From the NCBI RefSeq assembly GCF_009176305.1, contig NZ_BLAJ01000001.1:1178001-1242000 (forward strand): a DNA stretch of 64,000 bases, in the 5' to 3' direction. A program made the position numbers and the translations under genes. The notes below the pieces were generated by a model that ran no database searches, was not told the origin of the DNA, and saw only the letters and a program-made list of their open reading frames with translations. Positions within the stretch are counted from its first letter, which is position 1, and each line of letters opens with the position of its first letter. The DNA comes from Martinezella dioscoreae (GTDB lineage Bacteria; Pseudomonadota; Alphaproteobacteria; Rhizobiales; Rhizobiaceae). This document shows, in pieces, positions 1 to 8,218 of the stretch.

Positions 1-315
1 ATGTACTTTTTGTTCGCCATGCGGTTACGCCTCGTTACAACTCACTCGGGCTTGCCGTGTCTTTTCCGGTAATTCCGCCGCGTCCGGAAAAGACGAACCC
101 TGCCTCCCGCGGGTCTTCCGCCTTCGATCAACATCGAATTTGGATTTCCCATTACATTCAGAGTGGATAACTGGTTTTTCAAACGGATGTTATGAAAACA
201 TTACCATCATCCACTTCCGGGGCAAAGGCATGTGCCATCTACCCAATTTACTAGTATCGTAGTGACACATTCCCCCAGTCATGACAATTAATTCCACCTT
301 AAAGCCAGTGGATCG

Positions 316-331
316 TTAAGGTGACATTAAC
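316..331 (+). promoter_or_regulatory. CtrA-type box TTAA-N7-TTAAC
   Basis: TTAA at 316-319 and TTAAC at 327-331 are separated by exactly 7 nt, matching the full CtrA-binding consensus of alphaproteobacteria. It lies about 180 bp upstream of the Hpt gene. CtrA is the cell-cycle response regulator phosphorylated through the CckA pathway, and cckA is in this window. Binding is inferred from sequence only. Confidence 0.6.
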
Positions 332-378
332 CTTGTTTATCTGTTCAACGCCATGAAAACCCAAGATTTTGAGCATGT

Positions 379-396
379 TTAACGCACGTTAACCAT
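379..396 (+). promoter_or_regulatory. Second CtrA-type site (TTAA-N6-TTAACCAT)
   Basis: TTAA at 379-382 is followed after 6 nt by TTAACCAT at 389-396. TTAACCAT is the strong CtrA half-site described in rhizobia. Together with the box 50 bp upstream this gives a clustered CtrA target in front of the Hpt gene. The 6-nt spacing departs from the usual 7, so it may act as a half-site. Confidence 0.5.
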
Positions 397-511
397 GTCT
401 GGAGTTTTCGGCCCTCAATGTGCCAAAATTTAACTGGATGGCCATGCCCGAGCCGCAACTATGCGGCAGGTCCCTAAAACAGTCATAGATAAATGACGGG
501 AGCATTGGCAC

Positions 512-880
512 ATGGCAGCTTTGAACATCGCATTTGAATCTCCTGATAATTCGCGTGGCGCGGCTCCGTCGCGGGAGCGGGCGATCGATCTCGTCCATCT
601 CGGCAAGCAAACGATGGGCGACAAGGCACTTGAGGTCGAGGTGCTGCAGATGTTCGCAAGGCAGGCCCGTTCCTGTCTGCAGGAGATCGGCAGCGGCGAT
701 CCCAAGCGAGTGGAGGCCGCATCGCACAAGCTGAGGGGCGCTGCCAGCGCCGTTGGTGCCTTCCGCGTGGCGGATGCGGCTGGAGCGCTCGAAAGCAATG
801 TCGGCGACGCCGCTCACATGGCAGCGGTCACAACCAGCGTCATCGAGGCCGAAAACTTCATTTTGAAGCTTTCGCGCTGA
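512..880 (+). CDS. Hpt-domain histidine phosphotransfer protein
   Basis: A 122-residue protein consisting of a single Hpt four-helix domain. The phospho-acceptor motif SHKLRGAA has its histidine at residue 72, followed by the small-residue helix [15 protein letters not shown] typical of the family. Hpt proteins shuttle phosphoryl groups between hybrid kinases and response regulators in the cytoplasm. The start is the ATG with GGGAG about 12 nt upstream. It is not ChpT, which is longer and has a degenerate kinase fold. Clustered CtrA-type boxes upstream suggest cell-cycle control. The partner kinase is unknown. Confidence 0.85.
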   Translation: MAALNIAFESPDNSRGAAPSRERAIDLVHLGKQTMGDKALEVEVLQMFARQARSCLQEIGSGDPKRVEAASHKLRGAASAVGAFRVADAAGALESNVGDAAHMAAVTTSVIEAENFILKLSR

Positions 881-1029
881 GCCGATCCGCTCGACGATCA
901 ATGATGTGCACCCTTGCGCCGCCGGACGGGACAAACCGTTTCGGCGGCGCAAATGTTGACTGCCCCATCGATTTGTTGGAAGTAAAATTCCGATCACCCT
1001 TCATTCACGAAATATCGGAATTCACCCAC

Positions 1030-1350
1030 ATGACCAAATTGACCATCGTCGCCTTCGACGGGACGCGCTTTGACCTCAATGTCGACGAGGGCTCCACCGT
1101 GATGGAAAATGCCGTACGCAACTCCGTTCCAGGCATCGAAGCGGAATGCGGCGGTGCGTGCGCCTGTGCCACCTGTCATGTCTATGTCGATGAGGAATGG
1201 ACCGAGAAGGTCGGCGGCCCGGAAGCCATGGAAGAAGACATGCTCGACTTCGCCTTCGACGTTCGTCCAAACTCGCGGCTCTCCTGTCAGATCAAGATGA
1301 AGAGTGCGCTGGACGGCCTTGTCGTCCACGTGCCGGAGCGGCAGGCCTAA
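1030..1350 (+). CDS. 2Fe-2S ferredoxin (adrenodoxin/FdxB type)
   Basis: A 106-residue soluble electron carrier. Cluster ligands fit the adrenodoxin spacing: C40, C46, C49 and C86 (C-x5-C-x2-C, then a distant C). An extra C44 sits inside the loop. The C-terminal PNSRLSCQI block is typical of the family. The ATG at 1030 begins the conserved [11 protein letters not shown] sequence; a longer in-frame extension to 901 has no family match and is rejected. Such ferredoxins feed P450s or iron-sulfur assembly, but the neighbours do not show which partner it serves. Confidence 0.93.
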   Translation: MTKLTIVAFDGTRFDLNVDEGSTVMENAVRNSVPGIEAECGGACACATCHVYVDEEWTEKVGGPEAMEEDMLDFAFDVRPNSRLSCQIKMKSALDGLVVHVPERQA

Positions 1351-1355
1351 CACCG

Positions 1356-1514
1356 GACCTCTGGCACGTCCCGCTCGATCCGTTGCGATAATCCCGCTGA
1401 GGGTCGAATGCCCAAAAAAGATGCCCCGCTCAGCTGGTGCAGCGAGCGAGGCGAGGCGGGCGCATCACCGCAGGCAAGGGAGGAAACACCTGCGGCTTCA
1501 GGACGCGCCAGGAG
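1356..1514 (+). ncRNA. ssrS: Candidate 6S RNA
   Basis: The intergenic segment folds as a long closed rod of about 160 nt. The ends pair: 1358-1371 (CCTCTGGCACGTCC) with 1499-1512 (AGGACGCGCCAGG), with minor mismatches. Inside are a short perfect hairpin (CCGCAGG 1468-1474 with CCTGCGG 1489-1495) and an apical stem around 1420-1465 (GATGC/GCATC flanking CCCGC/GCGGG). CTGAG-CGA on the 5' side and CCTGCGGC on the 3' side resemble conserved 6S blocks. 6S RNA mimics an open promoter and binds sigma-70 RNA polymerase. The identity rests on these features and length, not on a covariance-model search. Confidence 0.55.
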
Positions 1515-1791
1515 AACACTTAGCGCATGCTTTAAGAAACAAACCCGACTGCGCCGAAAAGCGAAGAAACCCGCCAACGCAGGTACTCAAAATCGATCCT
1601 TTTGCGACATCCGCCTGGTCTTCTTCGAATCAACCAGTGCGTTTGTCTCTGTAATTGATAGGAAAAACCTATTTCAGATTCTCGTAAAGTTCAAAGAGCG
1701 ACGAGATCAGACGATTCACAGGATATAGTGACTGATTTCCCACAGTTGGCGCTTCTGATCGCCTTTTGCACCGAAGGTAGTTTTTGAAAGG
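1515..1791. other. Intergenic region, no gene recognised
   Basis: Between the candidate 6S RNA and the convergent DUF922 gene lies about 275 bp of falling GC content. A plus-strand reading frame (1408-1728) runs through it but overlaps the structured RNA, has no recognisable domain and no ribosome-binding site, so it is not called. Confidence 0.4.
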
Positions 1792-2430
1792 CTACTGCCG
1801 GGCACCTTGGCGGCTGCGATAGTGGAGCAGCCTCTGCATCCGGCTCGTGAAATTGATCGCTTCGATGCGGTCGAAGCGCGCCTGATCGGCATCGTGCCGG
1901 TCGGTTTCCCGCGACGTCACCTCATTTGCCCTTTCCTGAAGCGCATCGCAATTGCCGGCTGACGGCAGAGACAGGATCTGCCTTTCCATCTGCCGCGCGT
2001 GCTGGCGGGCGATTTCGACATGCCGGTCTTCATGGCGCCGGATATCGGCGGCCAATGTATCCCAGATCATGGAAAGCTGCTTGCTGGCATGCCGCCGGTC
2101 ACGCCAGCGCGGCAGAATGATTTCCGTATCGACCGTAACCTTGACGCCGGAAATATAGCAGCGGCCGTTTGCTTCGCTGTAGGTCGCATTGCCGCCGAAG
2201 CGGATTCTCGTCGCACCGGGATGGTGACTGCTGGAGCCGATCGCCAGCGGTCCGCGCTGGTTCAGGGCGGCATCGAGCTCGTCGGCGGTGCTGCCCTTGA
2301 TGTCGAAATAGGAAATGGATTTGCGGGCGATGACTTCCGCGCCGGCTACATTGGGTATGCAGAACGCGAGCAGCAATGCACACGAAAGACTGAACTTATG
2401 GGATGCAAGCGGCATTCGTGTCGCTACCAT
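1792..2430 (-). CDS. Secreted DUF922-family putative Zn-dependent protease
   Basis: About 212 residues. An N-terminal signal peptide (hydrophobic stretch FSLSCALLLAFCIPNVAGA) precedes a DUF922 domain. It carries the conserved RHEDRHVEIA stretch, an HExxH-like zinc motif, and two conserved cysteines. DUF922 proteins are predicted periplasmic metal-dependent peptidases with no well-defined substrate. The ATG at 2430 is preferred (AGAAG about 8 nt upstream); an ATG at 2463 is also possible. It is transcribed divergently from folP with under 100 bp between them. Confidence 0.75.
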   Translation of the reverse strand: MVATRMPLASHKFSLSCALLLAFCIPNVAGAEVIARKSISYFDIKGSTADELDAALNQRGPLAIGSSSHHPGATRIRFGGNATYSEANGRCYISGVKVTVDTEIILPRWRDRRHASKQLSMIWDTLAADIRRHEDRHVEIARQHARQMERQILSLPSAGNCDALQERANEVTSRETDRHDADQARFDRIEAINFTSRMQRLLHYRSRQGARQ

Positions 2431-2518
2431 GTTGAACTTCTGCGAACCTTGCGGCATAGCCACTGTGAGCGCAATATCAAGCGCGAGGTTTTTTCCTTTT
2501 CAATGGGATGGACGGTTC

Positions 2519-3376
2519 GTGACGGAGCTTCGCAGCCAAACCTGGCATGTCGCGCATGGCCGCAGTATCGATGTCGGCGGACAAAGCGTCATCATGGCTA
2601 TCGTCAATGTGACGCCGGATTCCTTTTCCGACGGCGGGCATTATGAGGCCGTCGATGCGGCCGTTGCCCATGCGCTGGCCTGTGTCGAGGACGGGGCCGG
2701 CATCATCGATATCGGCGGCGAATCGACCAAACCGGGTGCCGCCGCCGTCAATGCCAGCGAGGAGCAGGGGCGGGTACTGCCCGTCATCGAAGCCTTGCGC
2801 GGCAGGACCGATGCGCTGATTTCCGTCGATACGTATCGCGCCGATACGGCGCGGCTGGCGATCGGCGCCGGCGCGCATATCGTCAACGATGTGTTCGGTC
2901 TGCAGCGCGAGCCAGAAATTGCCACCGTGGCGGCGCAAACGGGTGCTGGTCTCTGCATTATGCATACCGGGCGTGAGCGGCAGAAGCTGCCTGACGTGAT
3001 CGATGACCAGCTTTTCTTTCTCAATCGCTCGCTGGAGATTGCCGCTGCGGCCGGCGTCGACAGGCAGACGATCGTGCTCGATCCGGGCTTTGGCTTCGCC
3101 AAGGAGAATGCCGAGGAAAATCTCGAGCTGATGACGCGTTTCAATGCTCTGCTGCGCTTCGAGCTGCCCCTGTTGGTCGGCACCTCGCGCAAGCGGTTCG
3201 TCGGCACTATAACGGGTCGCGACGCAGCCGATCGGGACGTCGGCACTGCCGCAACCAGCGCGATCCTGCGGTTGCAGGGGGCTGCGATATTCCGCGTACA
3301 CAATGTCGCAATCAACAGGGACGCGCTGGCGGTTGCGGATGCTATTCTCAGGACGCGCGCGAGACTTAAAGCATAA
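2519..3376 (+). CDS. folP: Dihydropteroate synthase
   Basis: Condenses 6-hydroxymethyl-dihydropterin pyrophosphate with p-aminobenzoate in folate synthesis; the sulfonamide target. Family motifs appear in order: IVNVTPDSFSDGG, DIGGESTKPGA, SVDTYRADTA, IVNDVFG, LDPGFGFAKE and VGTSRKRF. The GTG at 2519 gives 285 residues, the usual length, and begins just before the conserved core. The longer open frame from 2315 overlaps the divergent DUF922 gene and encodes unrelated sequence. It heads a folP-folB-folK cluster. Confidence 0.95.
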   Translation: MTELRSQTWHVAHGRSIDVGGQSVIMAIVNVTPDSFSDGGHYEAVDAAVAHALACVEDGAGIIDIGGESTKPGAAAVNASEEQGRVLPVIEALRGRTDALISVDTYRADTARLAIGAGAHIVNDVFGLQREPEIATVAAQTGAGLCIMHTGRERQKLPDVIDDQLFFLNRSLEIAAAAGVDRQTIVLDPGFGFAKENAEENLELMTRFNALLRFELPLLVGTSRKRFVGTITGRDAADRDVGTAATSAILRLQGAAIFRVHNVAINRDALAVADAILRTRARLKA

Positions 3377-3437
3377 TGCTCGAATGCAGGGAGCGGTTTT
3401 CGGACCCGATCGCGCCTGTTCGAAACGGAGAGACGCC

Positions 3438-3809
3438 ATGAGCGCTGTGACATACACCATTACTTTGCAGAATTGCGCCTTCTTTGCCCGGCACGGCGTC
3501 CATGATGAGGAGGAATTCCTTGGCCAGCGCTTCTTCGTCGATGCCGAACTCGATGTCGAAGCCGGCGATGCGCTGGAGCGTGATTCGATCGACGACACCG
3601 TCAATTACGGCATCGCATTCAGCGTCATCGAGGAAATCGTGACCGGGCGCCGACGCTATCTGATCGAGGCGCTGGCGCTCGATGTGGCGAAGGAACTATG
3701 CCGTCGTTTTCCGGGTATCCGCCGCGCCAAAATCACGGTACGCAAGCCCAATGCCCCGGTTCCGGGCGTTCTCGATTATGTGCAGGTGAGCATTGAGCAT
3801 TTTGCCTGA
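3438..3809 (+). CDS. folB: Dihydroneopterin aldolase
   Basis: Converts 7,8-dihydroneopterin to 6-hydroxymethyl-dihydropterin and glycolaldehyde. A 123-residue single-domain protein with the family pattern ARHGVHDEE, GQRFFVD, DDTVNYG, an E in LIEALA, and the C-terminal VRKPNAPV block containing the catalytic lysine region. The ATG at 3438 has CGGAGAG just upstream. It lies 61 bp after folP and its last codons overlap the start of folK, indicating translational coupling. Confidence 0.95.
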   Translation: MSAVTYTITLQNCAFFARHGVHDEEEFLGQRFFVDAELDVEAGDALERDSIDDTVNYGIAFSVIEEIVTGRRRYLIEALALDVAKELCRRFPGIRRAKITVRKPNAPVPGVLDYVQVSIEHFA

Positions 3810-4320
3810 AGGTGTAGCCGTGCGGACGACGCTCGGTTTGGGTGGCAATCTGGACAACCCGGTCCGCGCCATGGCGCTCGCCTTGCGCACTCTGGATGCC
3901 CGTGCCGATTGTCAGGTGATTTCGGTGTCTCGGCTTTATCGTACGCCGCCCTGGGGCAAGACGGACCAATCCTTCTTCTACAATTCCTGTGCTGCGGTCG
4001 ATACGACCCTCACGCCGGAAGCCTTGCTGGACGTGTGCCTCGACATAGAGCGGCAGATGAAGCGGGTGCGGATCGAGCGCTGGGGGCCGCGAACGATCGA
4101 TATCGATGTGCTGACCTATGGAGATCTGGAACAGGTCGAGCCGCTGCTCACCATTCCGCATCCGCGAATGGTCGAGCGTGGTTTCGTGCTGATGCCGCTT
4201 GCCGATTTCGCCGCGGATCTCGTGGTCAAGGGTAGGGCAGTCGCCGATTGGCTGCGGGATGTTGATGTCGAAGGTATCGAGGTCGCGGACGAAAACCGTG
4301 ACTGGTGGCGAACCGCCTGA
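3793..4320 (+). CDS. folK: 2-amino-4-hydroxy-6-hydroxymethyldihydropteridine pyrophosphokinase (HPPK)
   Basis: Transfers pyrophosphate from ATP to 6-hydroxymethyl-dihydropterin, giving the substrate of FolP. Recognised by GLGGN near the N terminus, SRLYRTPPWG and the HPPK signature ERWGPRTIDIDVLTYG. About 175 residues from a TTG at 3793, which overlaps folB by 17 bp; a GTG at 3820 is an alternative start and would remove nine residues of no clear homology. Last gene of the folate cluster, followed by a strong terminator. Confidence 0.93.
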   Translation: MSILPEGVAVRTTLGLGGNLDNPVRAMALALRTLDARADCQVISVSRLYRTPPWGKTDQSFFYNSCAAVDTTLTPEALLDVCLDIERQMKRVRIERWGPRTIDIDVLTYGDLEQVEPLLTIPHPRMVERGFVLMPLADFAADLVVKGRAVADWLRDVDVEGIEVADENRDWWRTA

Positions 4321-4340
4321 ACTGGACCATATGACTATAA

Positions 4341-4376
4341 AGAGAGAGGCCGGCAAAATTGCCGGCCTCTCTCTTT
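4341..4376. terminator. Bidirectional intrinsic terminator
   Basis: A perfect 16-bp stem (4341-4356 with 4359-4374, arms AGAGAGAGGCCGGCAA and complement) between convergent folK and the downstream minus-strand gene. T-rich ends lie on both strands, so it can end both transcripts. The apparent 2-nt loop means the top pairs will open in practice. Confidence 0.85.
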
Positions 4377-4395
4377 GTGAGTTGCTGTCGGACGC

Positions 4396-4953
4396 TTACT
4401 GGATCGATCCAACCGCCATCTGGTCGACGTCGGCGCGCTTCAGCGTGACGCCGATGACTGGCACCATCTGTTCGCCGACCTTCACCGAAATGGTGACGTT
4501 CATCGACTTGCTGTCCGGAACGCGGGCAATCATGGCACCGTTCAGCTTCTGACGGTTCAGTCCAAGAACGACCGTATTGTCGTTGACTGTGCCGGAGGTG
4601 ACATCGAGGCCCTTGCCGGCCGCACCATCCAGGAATTTTCCGCTATAGGAGCCGCCGCTCTGCGTGATCTCGGCCGACATCGGCTGCTGGAAGACGCCGA
4701 CGCGGCAGGTGCCGTCGAGCTTGACGCCGGCGCTGCTGCCATCGGATGGCTTGCCCGTGAGATTGCAGGTGAACTTCGTGCCTTTGTACTTGCCGGCAAC
4801 GATCTCGCCGGGGCCGCTCCATGTGCCCGAGATCGACTGGAAGAACGCCTTGTCGCGGGGAGCCGCTTCGGCTGATTGCGTCCAGGCGCCGGTGGAGATG
4901 GCTGCGGCGGCAAGGCTGCTTACAAGAAGAAATCGACGCGAAAACATGGACAT
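4396..4953 (-). CDS. Exported conserved hypothetical protein
   Basis: A 185-residue protein with an N-terminal export signal. SRRFLLV followed by a hydrophobic Ala-rich stretch and QSAEA fits either a Sec or a short Tat signal. The mature part is rich in Gly, Ser and Thr with regular short strands (GTWSGPGE, GTCRVGV, GGSYSGKF), suggesting a small beta-barrel. Two cysteines could form a disulfide. I recognise no named family. A CtrA-type half-site (ATGGTTAA, 5002-5009) lies about 50 bp upstream. Confidence 0.8.
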   Translation of the reverse strand: MSMFSRRFLLVSSLAAAAISTGAWTQSAEAAPRDKAFFQSISGTWSGPGEIVAGKYKGTKFTCNLTGKPSDGSSAGVKLDGTCRVGVFQQPMSAEITQSGGSYSGKFLDGAAGKGLDVTSGTVNDNTVVLGLNRQKLNGAMIARVPDSKSMNVTISVKVGEQMVPVIGVTLKRADVDQMAVGSIQ

Positions 4954-5001
4954 TCCCTAGCGAGGCGAAACCGTGAAACTGGTTGTCACTTTTGCCCGAG
5001 A

Positions 5002-5009
5002 ATGGTTAA
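5002..5009 (-). promoter_or_regulatory. CtrA-type half-site
   Basis: ATGGTTAA on the plus strand reads TTAACCAT on the minus strand, the rhizobial CtrA half-site, oriented toward the exported hypothetical gene starting at 4953. An 8-mer can occur by chance, so this is only suggestive. Confidence 0.3.
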
Positions 5010-5052
5010 TGCTTGGTTTCCGAAGGTGCTGAAGTCCCTAATTTGCAGGTCA

Positions 5053-6132
5053 TCACGCCGGGTTGCGGCCGGTGACATTCGGCGTGAGGTCGCCGGCGAA
5101 ATCGGTAATGCCCGGACGTTTGAGCGCCTTGAAGGGAAGCGGTCGGCAAAGGTCCATGGCGGCGATGCCGATTCTCGCGGTCATCATGCCATTGACGACG
5201 CCCTCGCCGAGGCGTGCGGAGAGTTTCGACGCCAAGCCATGACCGATCAGTTGCTGGACAATGCTGTCGCCGACTGCGATGGAGCCGGTGACGGCGAGGT
5301 GGGCAATCACATCGCGCATCAGCCTGGCCATGCCGAGCGTGCCGGGTCTGCCGCCGTAGAGTTCGGCCATGGCGCGGACCAGTTTGGCCGCTTCATAGAG
5401 AACGTAGAGAATATCGACGAGGGCACGCGGGCTGACGGCTGTTACCACCGACACGCGTTTCGACGCGCCGAGAATCAGCGCCCGGGCGCGGCGGTCGAGT
5501 GGGCCGAGCAGCTCGCGTTCGGCAAGATCAATGAGCTGAGGCGCATCGATGATGTCGTCTTCTGCAGCCTTCAGGGTCGCGCGGCCTCTCGCCGTGTCTG
5601 GATTGGCTTCGAGTAGAGTGCAGAGTCGCTTGACCAATGCTTTGGCGCGCGCCGGTCGGGTTTCGACGATGGCAGCTTCCGCCTCCGCCTTGATGGTCTG
5701 CACGGCGGCGAGCCGCATCATTCCTGCGGTCTCGCGGATGACTATGGCAAGGACGGCCAGAATGCCGATGGCGACGACCGCAAGGGCGGTATAGCCAAGC
5801 CAGTCGGCCCGGCTGAACAGGTCGCGGATGAGCTGATCCGTCCAGAGGCCGAAGGCGAGGGACACGAGAATGCCAAGCGCACCGAGCGCCACCTTGCCGA
5901 AGGAGAATTTCTTGCGGCGGGGCTTGGCGATGGCAGTTGCATCCGAATCGGCGCCGAGGGCCGGATTGATGAACGGATCTTCCGCGTCGGGCGTCAGCAC
6001 GATGTCGGTATCGAAGCTTTGCGGCTTGCGAACCGCTGGTGGTGTCGCTTCTTTTCTGGAGGTTTCAGGTTCCACCGTGAAAGCGCCGGGACGACGATTG
6101 CCGTTCGGCTCGTTTTCGGTCGATTTCGTCAT
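5053..6132 (-). CDS. UPF0283 (DUF697-type, YcjF-like) inner-membrane protein
   Basis: A 359-residue protein with a charged N-terminal region of about 75 residues and two adjacent transmembrane helices (around FGKVALGALGILVSLAFG and LGYTALAVVAIGILAVLAIV). The long cytoplasmic C-terminal half contains the DUF697 signature region (SPRALVDILYVLYEAAKLV, GRPGTLGMARLMR). It matches the YcjF/TIGR01620 family, function unknown. The ATG overlaps the stop of the upstream YcjX-like gene by 4 bp (ATGA), as these two families usually occur together. Confidence 0.9.
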   Translation of the reverse strand: MTKSTENEPNGNRRPGAFTVEPETSRKEATPPAVRKPQSFDTDIVLTPDAEDPFINPALGADSDATAIAKPRRKKFSFGKVALGALGILVSLAFGLWTDQLIRDLFSRADWLGYTALAVVAIGILAVLAIVIRETAGMMRLAAVQTIKAEAEAAIVETRPARAKALVKRLCTLLEANPDTARGRATLKAAEDDIIDAPQLIDLAERELLGPLDRRARALILGASKRVSVVTAVSPRALVDILYVLYEAAKLVRAMAELYGGRPGTLGMARLMRDVIAHLAVTGSIAVGDSIVQQLIGHGLASKLSARLGEGVVNGMMTARIGIAAMDLCRPLPFKALKRPGITDFAGDLTPNVTGRNPA

Positions 6133-7604
6133 GCGAGACGGTCTCCGAACAGGAACTGCATGGCGCGGTCGAGGCGGATATGCGGCACGGAAAGCTTGAT
6201 GCCTTCACCGGTTTCATCGAGCTCCGGCGGACGAAACCGGACAACGTTCACCTCGGGCAGATGGACCTTCGCCCCATCCGATTCAAGGGCTTCGAACAGC
6301 CAGCGCGGATTTTCCGGCAGATCGCCGGGGAAGATCGCCGTCTTGCGGTTGCCGTCGAAAGCCTCGCCGGCGATAGTTTCCTTGTCCATCGGCGTGCCGA
6401 CGATGACGGGAAGCGTCTGGCCGTCGCGGGTCACGGTTGCCTCGCGGGTTGCGCGCACCGAGGCTATGGCCATGACCTCTATGCCGGCACCCGCCATGCC
6501 GATGCGCTCGATCGCACGCTCGACGAGCCGGCGGGTGAGAGCCTCCAGGCGGTCGTGGCTTTCATGATGGAGGTGGTCGGCTTTGGTCGCGGCCACTAGC
6601 ACACGGTCAATTCTACGGCCGAGCAGCGAGGAAATGAGCGAATTCGTGCCGGGTCGGAAGCAGGCCAGCACGTCCGTCAGCGCCCGTTCCAGATCCTGCA
6701 CGGCTTCCGGGCCGCGATTGATGGCCTGCAGGGCATCGACAAGGACGATCTGCCGGTCGAGGCGTGCGAAATGTTCGCGAAAGAAGGGTTTGACGACAAC
6801 GGACTTATAAGCCTCGTAGCGGCGTTCCATCATCGCCCAGAGTGAGCCCTTCGGCGCGCTACCTTCGGGGGGCAGTTTCAGCGGCGCGAAGGTGAGGGCC
6901 GGCGAGCCGTCAAGATCGCCAGGCAGCAGGAAACGGCCGGGCGGCAATGTCGAGAGTGAGCGCTCATCGGATTTGCAGGCTTTGAGATAGTTCGCAAAGG
7001 CGGTGGCGAGGTCGCGTGCTTTCATTTCATCCGCCGATGCTGCGATGTCTGCCGCCTCCGTCATGGCAAGCCAATGACGTGAAAGCTCGGCGCGAATGCC
7101 GGTGTTTGCCAGAGCCAGCGTTTCCTCGCTGAAGGTACGGAAATCCTTGGCGAGCAGCGGCAGGTCGAGCAACCATTCGCCGGGATAGTCGACAATATCG
7201 ATGGAGAGGCGGCCGGGGGAGAACAGGCGGTTCCAGCCGCTGGCGCTTTGATAATCCAGCGTGATACGCAGCTCGGAGATGGCACGCGTCGAATCCGGCC
7301 AGATCCGGTCTTTGACCAGGGCACGGATGTGGTCCTCATATTGAAAGCGCGGCACGGCATCGTCCGGCTGCGGCTCGAGGCGGACGGCGGAGACGCGACC
7401 GGATTGCACCGGCTCGAACAGCGGCAGACGTCCGCCATTCAGGAGATTATGCACCAATGAGGAGATGAAAACGGTCTTGCCCGAACGGGAGAGGCCTGTA
7501 ACACCCAGACGGATCGTCGGATTGACGAGGCCGGCGGCGCGATCTGCCAGATTGTCAAAGGCAATGAGGGCGTCGTCGGTAAAAGAGGTCAGGCTTGGGG
7601 GCAA
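6129..7604 (-). CDS. YcjX-like P-loop GTPase/ATPase (DUF463)
   Basis: About 491 residues. A P-loop GLSRSGKT at residues 37-44, the Walker-B-like IDIVDYPGEWLLDLPLL and conserved blocks such as FLLPGDLDGSPAL and VLVAATKADHLHHESHDRLE identify the YcjX/DUF463 family. These are stress-associated nucleotide-binding proteins of unclear function, normally paired with a YcjF-type membrane protein, as here. The TTG at 7604 has AGGGA at a good distance and precedes the conserved PPSLTSFTDDA; a GTG at 7691 lacks a ribosome-binding site. Confidence 0.9.
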   Translation of the reverse strand: MPPSLTSFTDDALIAFDNLADRAAGLVNPTIRLGVTGLSRSGKTVFISSLVHNLLNGGRLPLFEPVQSGRVSAVRLEPQPDDAVPRFQYEDHIRALVKDRIWPDSTRAISELRITLDYQSASGWNRLFSPGRLSIDIVDYPGEWLLDLPLLAKDFRTFSEETLALANTGIRAELSRHWLAMTEAADIAASADEMKARDLATAFANYLKACKSDERSLSTLPPGRFLLPGDLDGSPALTFAPLKLPPEGSAPKGSLWAMMERRYEAYKSVVVKPFFREHFARLDRQIVLVDALQAINRGPEAVQDLERALTDVLACFRPGTNSLISSLLGRRIDRVLVAATKADHLHHESHDRLEALTRRLVERAIERIGMAGAGIEVMAIASVRATREATVTRDGQTLPVIVGTPMDKETIAGEAFDGNRKTAIFPGDLPENPRWLFEALESDGAKVHLPEVNVVRFRPPELDETGEGIKLSVPHIRLDRAMQFLFGDRLA

Positions 7605-7726
7605 GGCGGGATCCCTGGATGACAGTGTGGCCGTGAATATAGGGATCGAAACTCGCGCCGAAAAGGTGAGCAGATATGGCTCTGCAATCACTCGCGAGCG
7701 GGATTGCGGCTCATATTGGTAAGTCC

Positions 7727-8218
7727 CTACTCGGTGACAAAATCCGTCAGAGTCCAGCCTGACGATGTCGCATCGATTACAGCAAGGCCGGCTGTCGGAA
7801 AACCACGTGGGAGGGCATCGGCGAAAGCCTCATGTCCGATCAGCGCGGCGAGCGTCAGCTCGATGATCGGATTGTGCGCGACCAGCATGACGGACTCCTG
7901 GTCGGTCTGCGCCGAGATGAGCGACAGATAAATATCCGGCGTGCCGTTATAGAGCGCATCGACAAAGCGGAATTCCGTTGAGGGCGTGACGGCGCGGCGC
8001 ATGGCAGCGGCCGTCTGGCGACAGCGCAGGGCGGTGGAGGAAATGACGAGGTCCGGCTTATAGCCTTTGCCGACCGCTTTCTCCGCGACGATCTCGGCCG
8101 CCGCATAGCCATTGTCGCTCAAGGGGCGATCGAAATCCTTCTGTCCGGGCGTAGCCTGCCGCGCCTCGGCATGGCGTAGAAGATAGATCCTGGACGGCGG
8201 CGGCGAAATTCTGGTCAT
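7727..8218 (-). CDS. SixA-like histidine phosphatase
   Basis: A 163-residue histidine phosphatase superfamily protein. The catalytic RHG-type motif is IYLLRHAEA, a second conserved region is ISSTALRCRQTAAAM, and the catalytic second histidine sits in VMLVAHNP. SixA removes phosphate from the Hpt domain of ArcB in E. coli; the substrate here is unknown. The ATG at 8218 fits the family N terminus; an upstream extension to 8320 has no homology. A role against an Hpt protein such as the one at 512 is possible but speculative. Confidence 0.85.
   Translation of the reverse strand: MTRISPPPSRIYLLRHAEARQATPGQKDFDRPLSDNGYAAAEIVAEKAVGKGYKPDLVISSTALRCRQTAAAMRRAVTPSTEFRFVDALYNGTPDIYLSLISAQTDQESVMLVAHNPIIELTLAALIGHEAFADALPRGFPTAGLAVIDATSSGWTLTDFVTE

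Larger units (their letters stand above)
1..511. other. Non-coding left edge with stem-loop and CtrA boxes
   Basis: No convincing gene is seen in the first 511 bases. A perfect 11-bp stem (59-69 with 84-94, 14-nt loop, arms GTCTTTTCCGG/CCGGAAAAGAC) could be the 3' end of a transcript entering from the left, but it has no T-run. One plus-strand frame stays open from base 2 to about 262, but its composition is cysteine-rich and unlike neighbouring genes. The right half is AT-rich and carries the CtrA-type boxes listed separately, so it is probably the promoter region of the Hpt gene. Confidence 0.5.

Noticed and set aside
2..262. Open frame entering from the left edge
   Set aside because: Cys-rich, atypical codon use, no recognised domain; cannot be judged without upstream sequence.
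1408..1728. Plus-strand 106-codon frame in the ferredoxin-DUF922 gap
   Set aside because: Overlaps the structured RNA candidate, no ribosome-binding site, no family.
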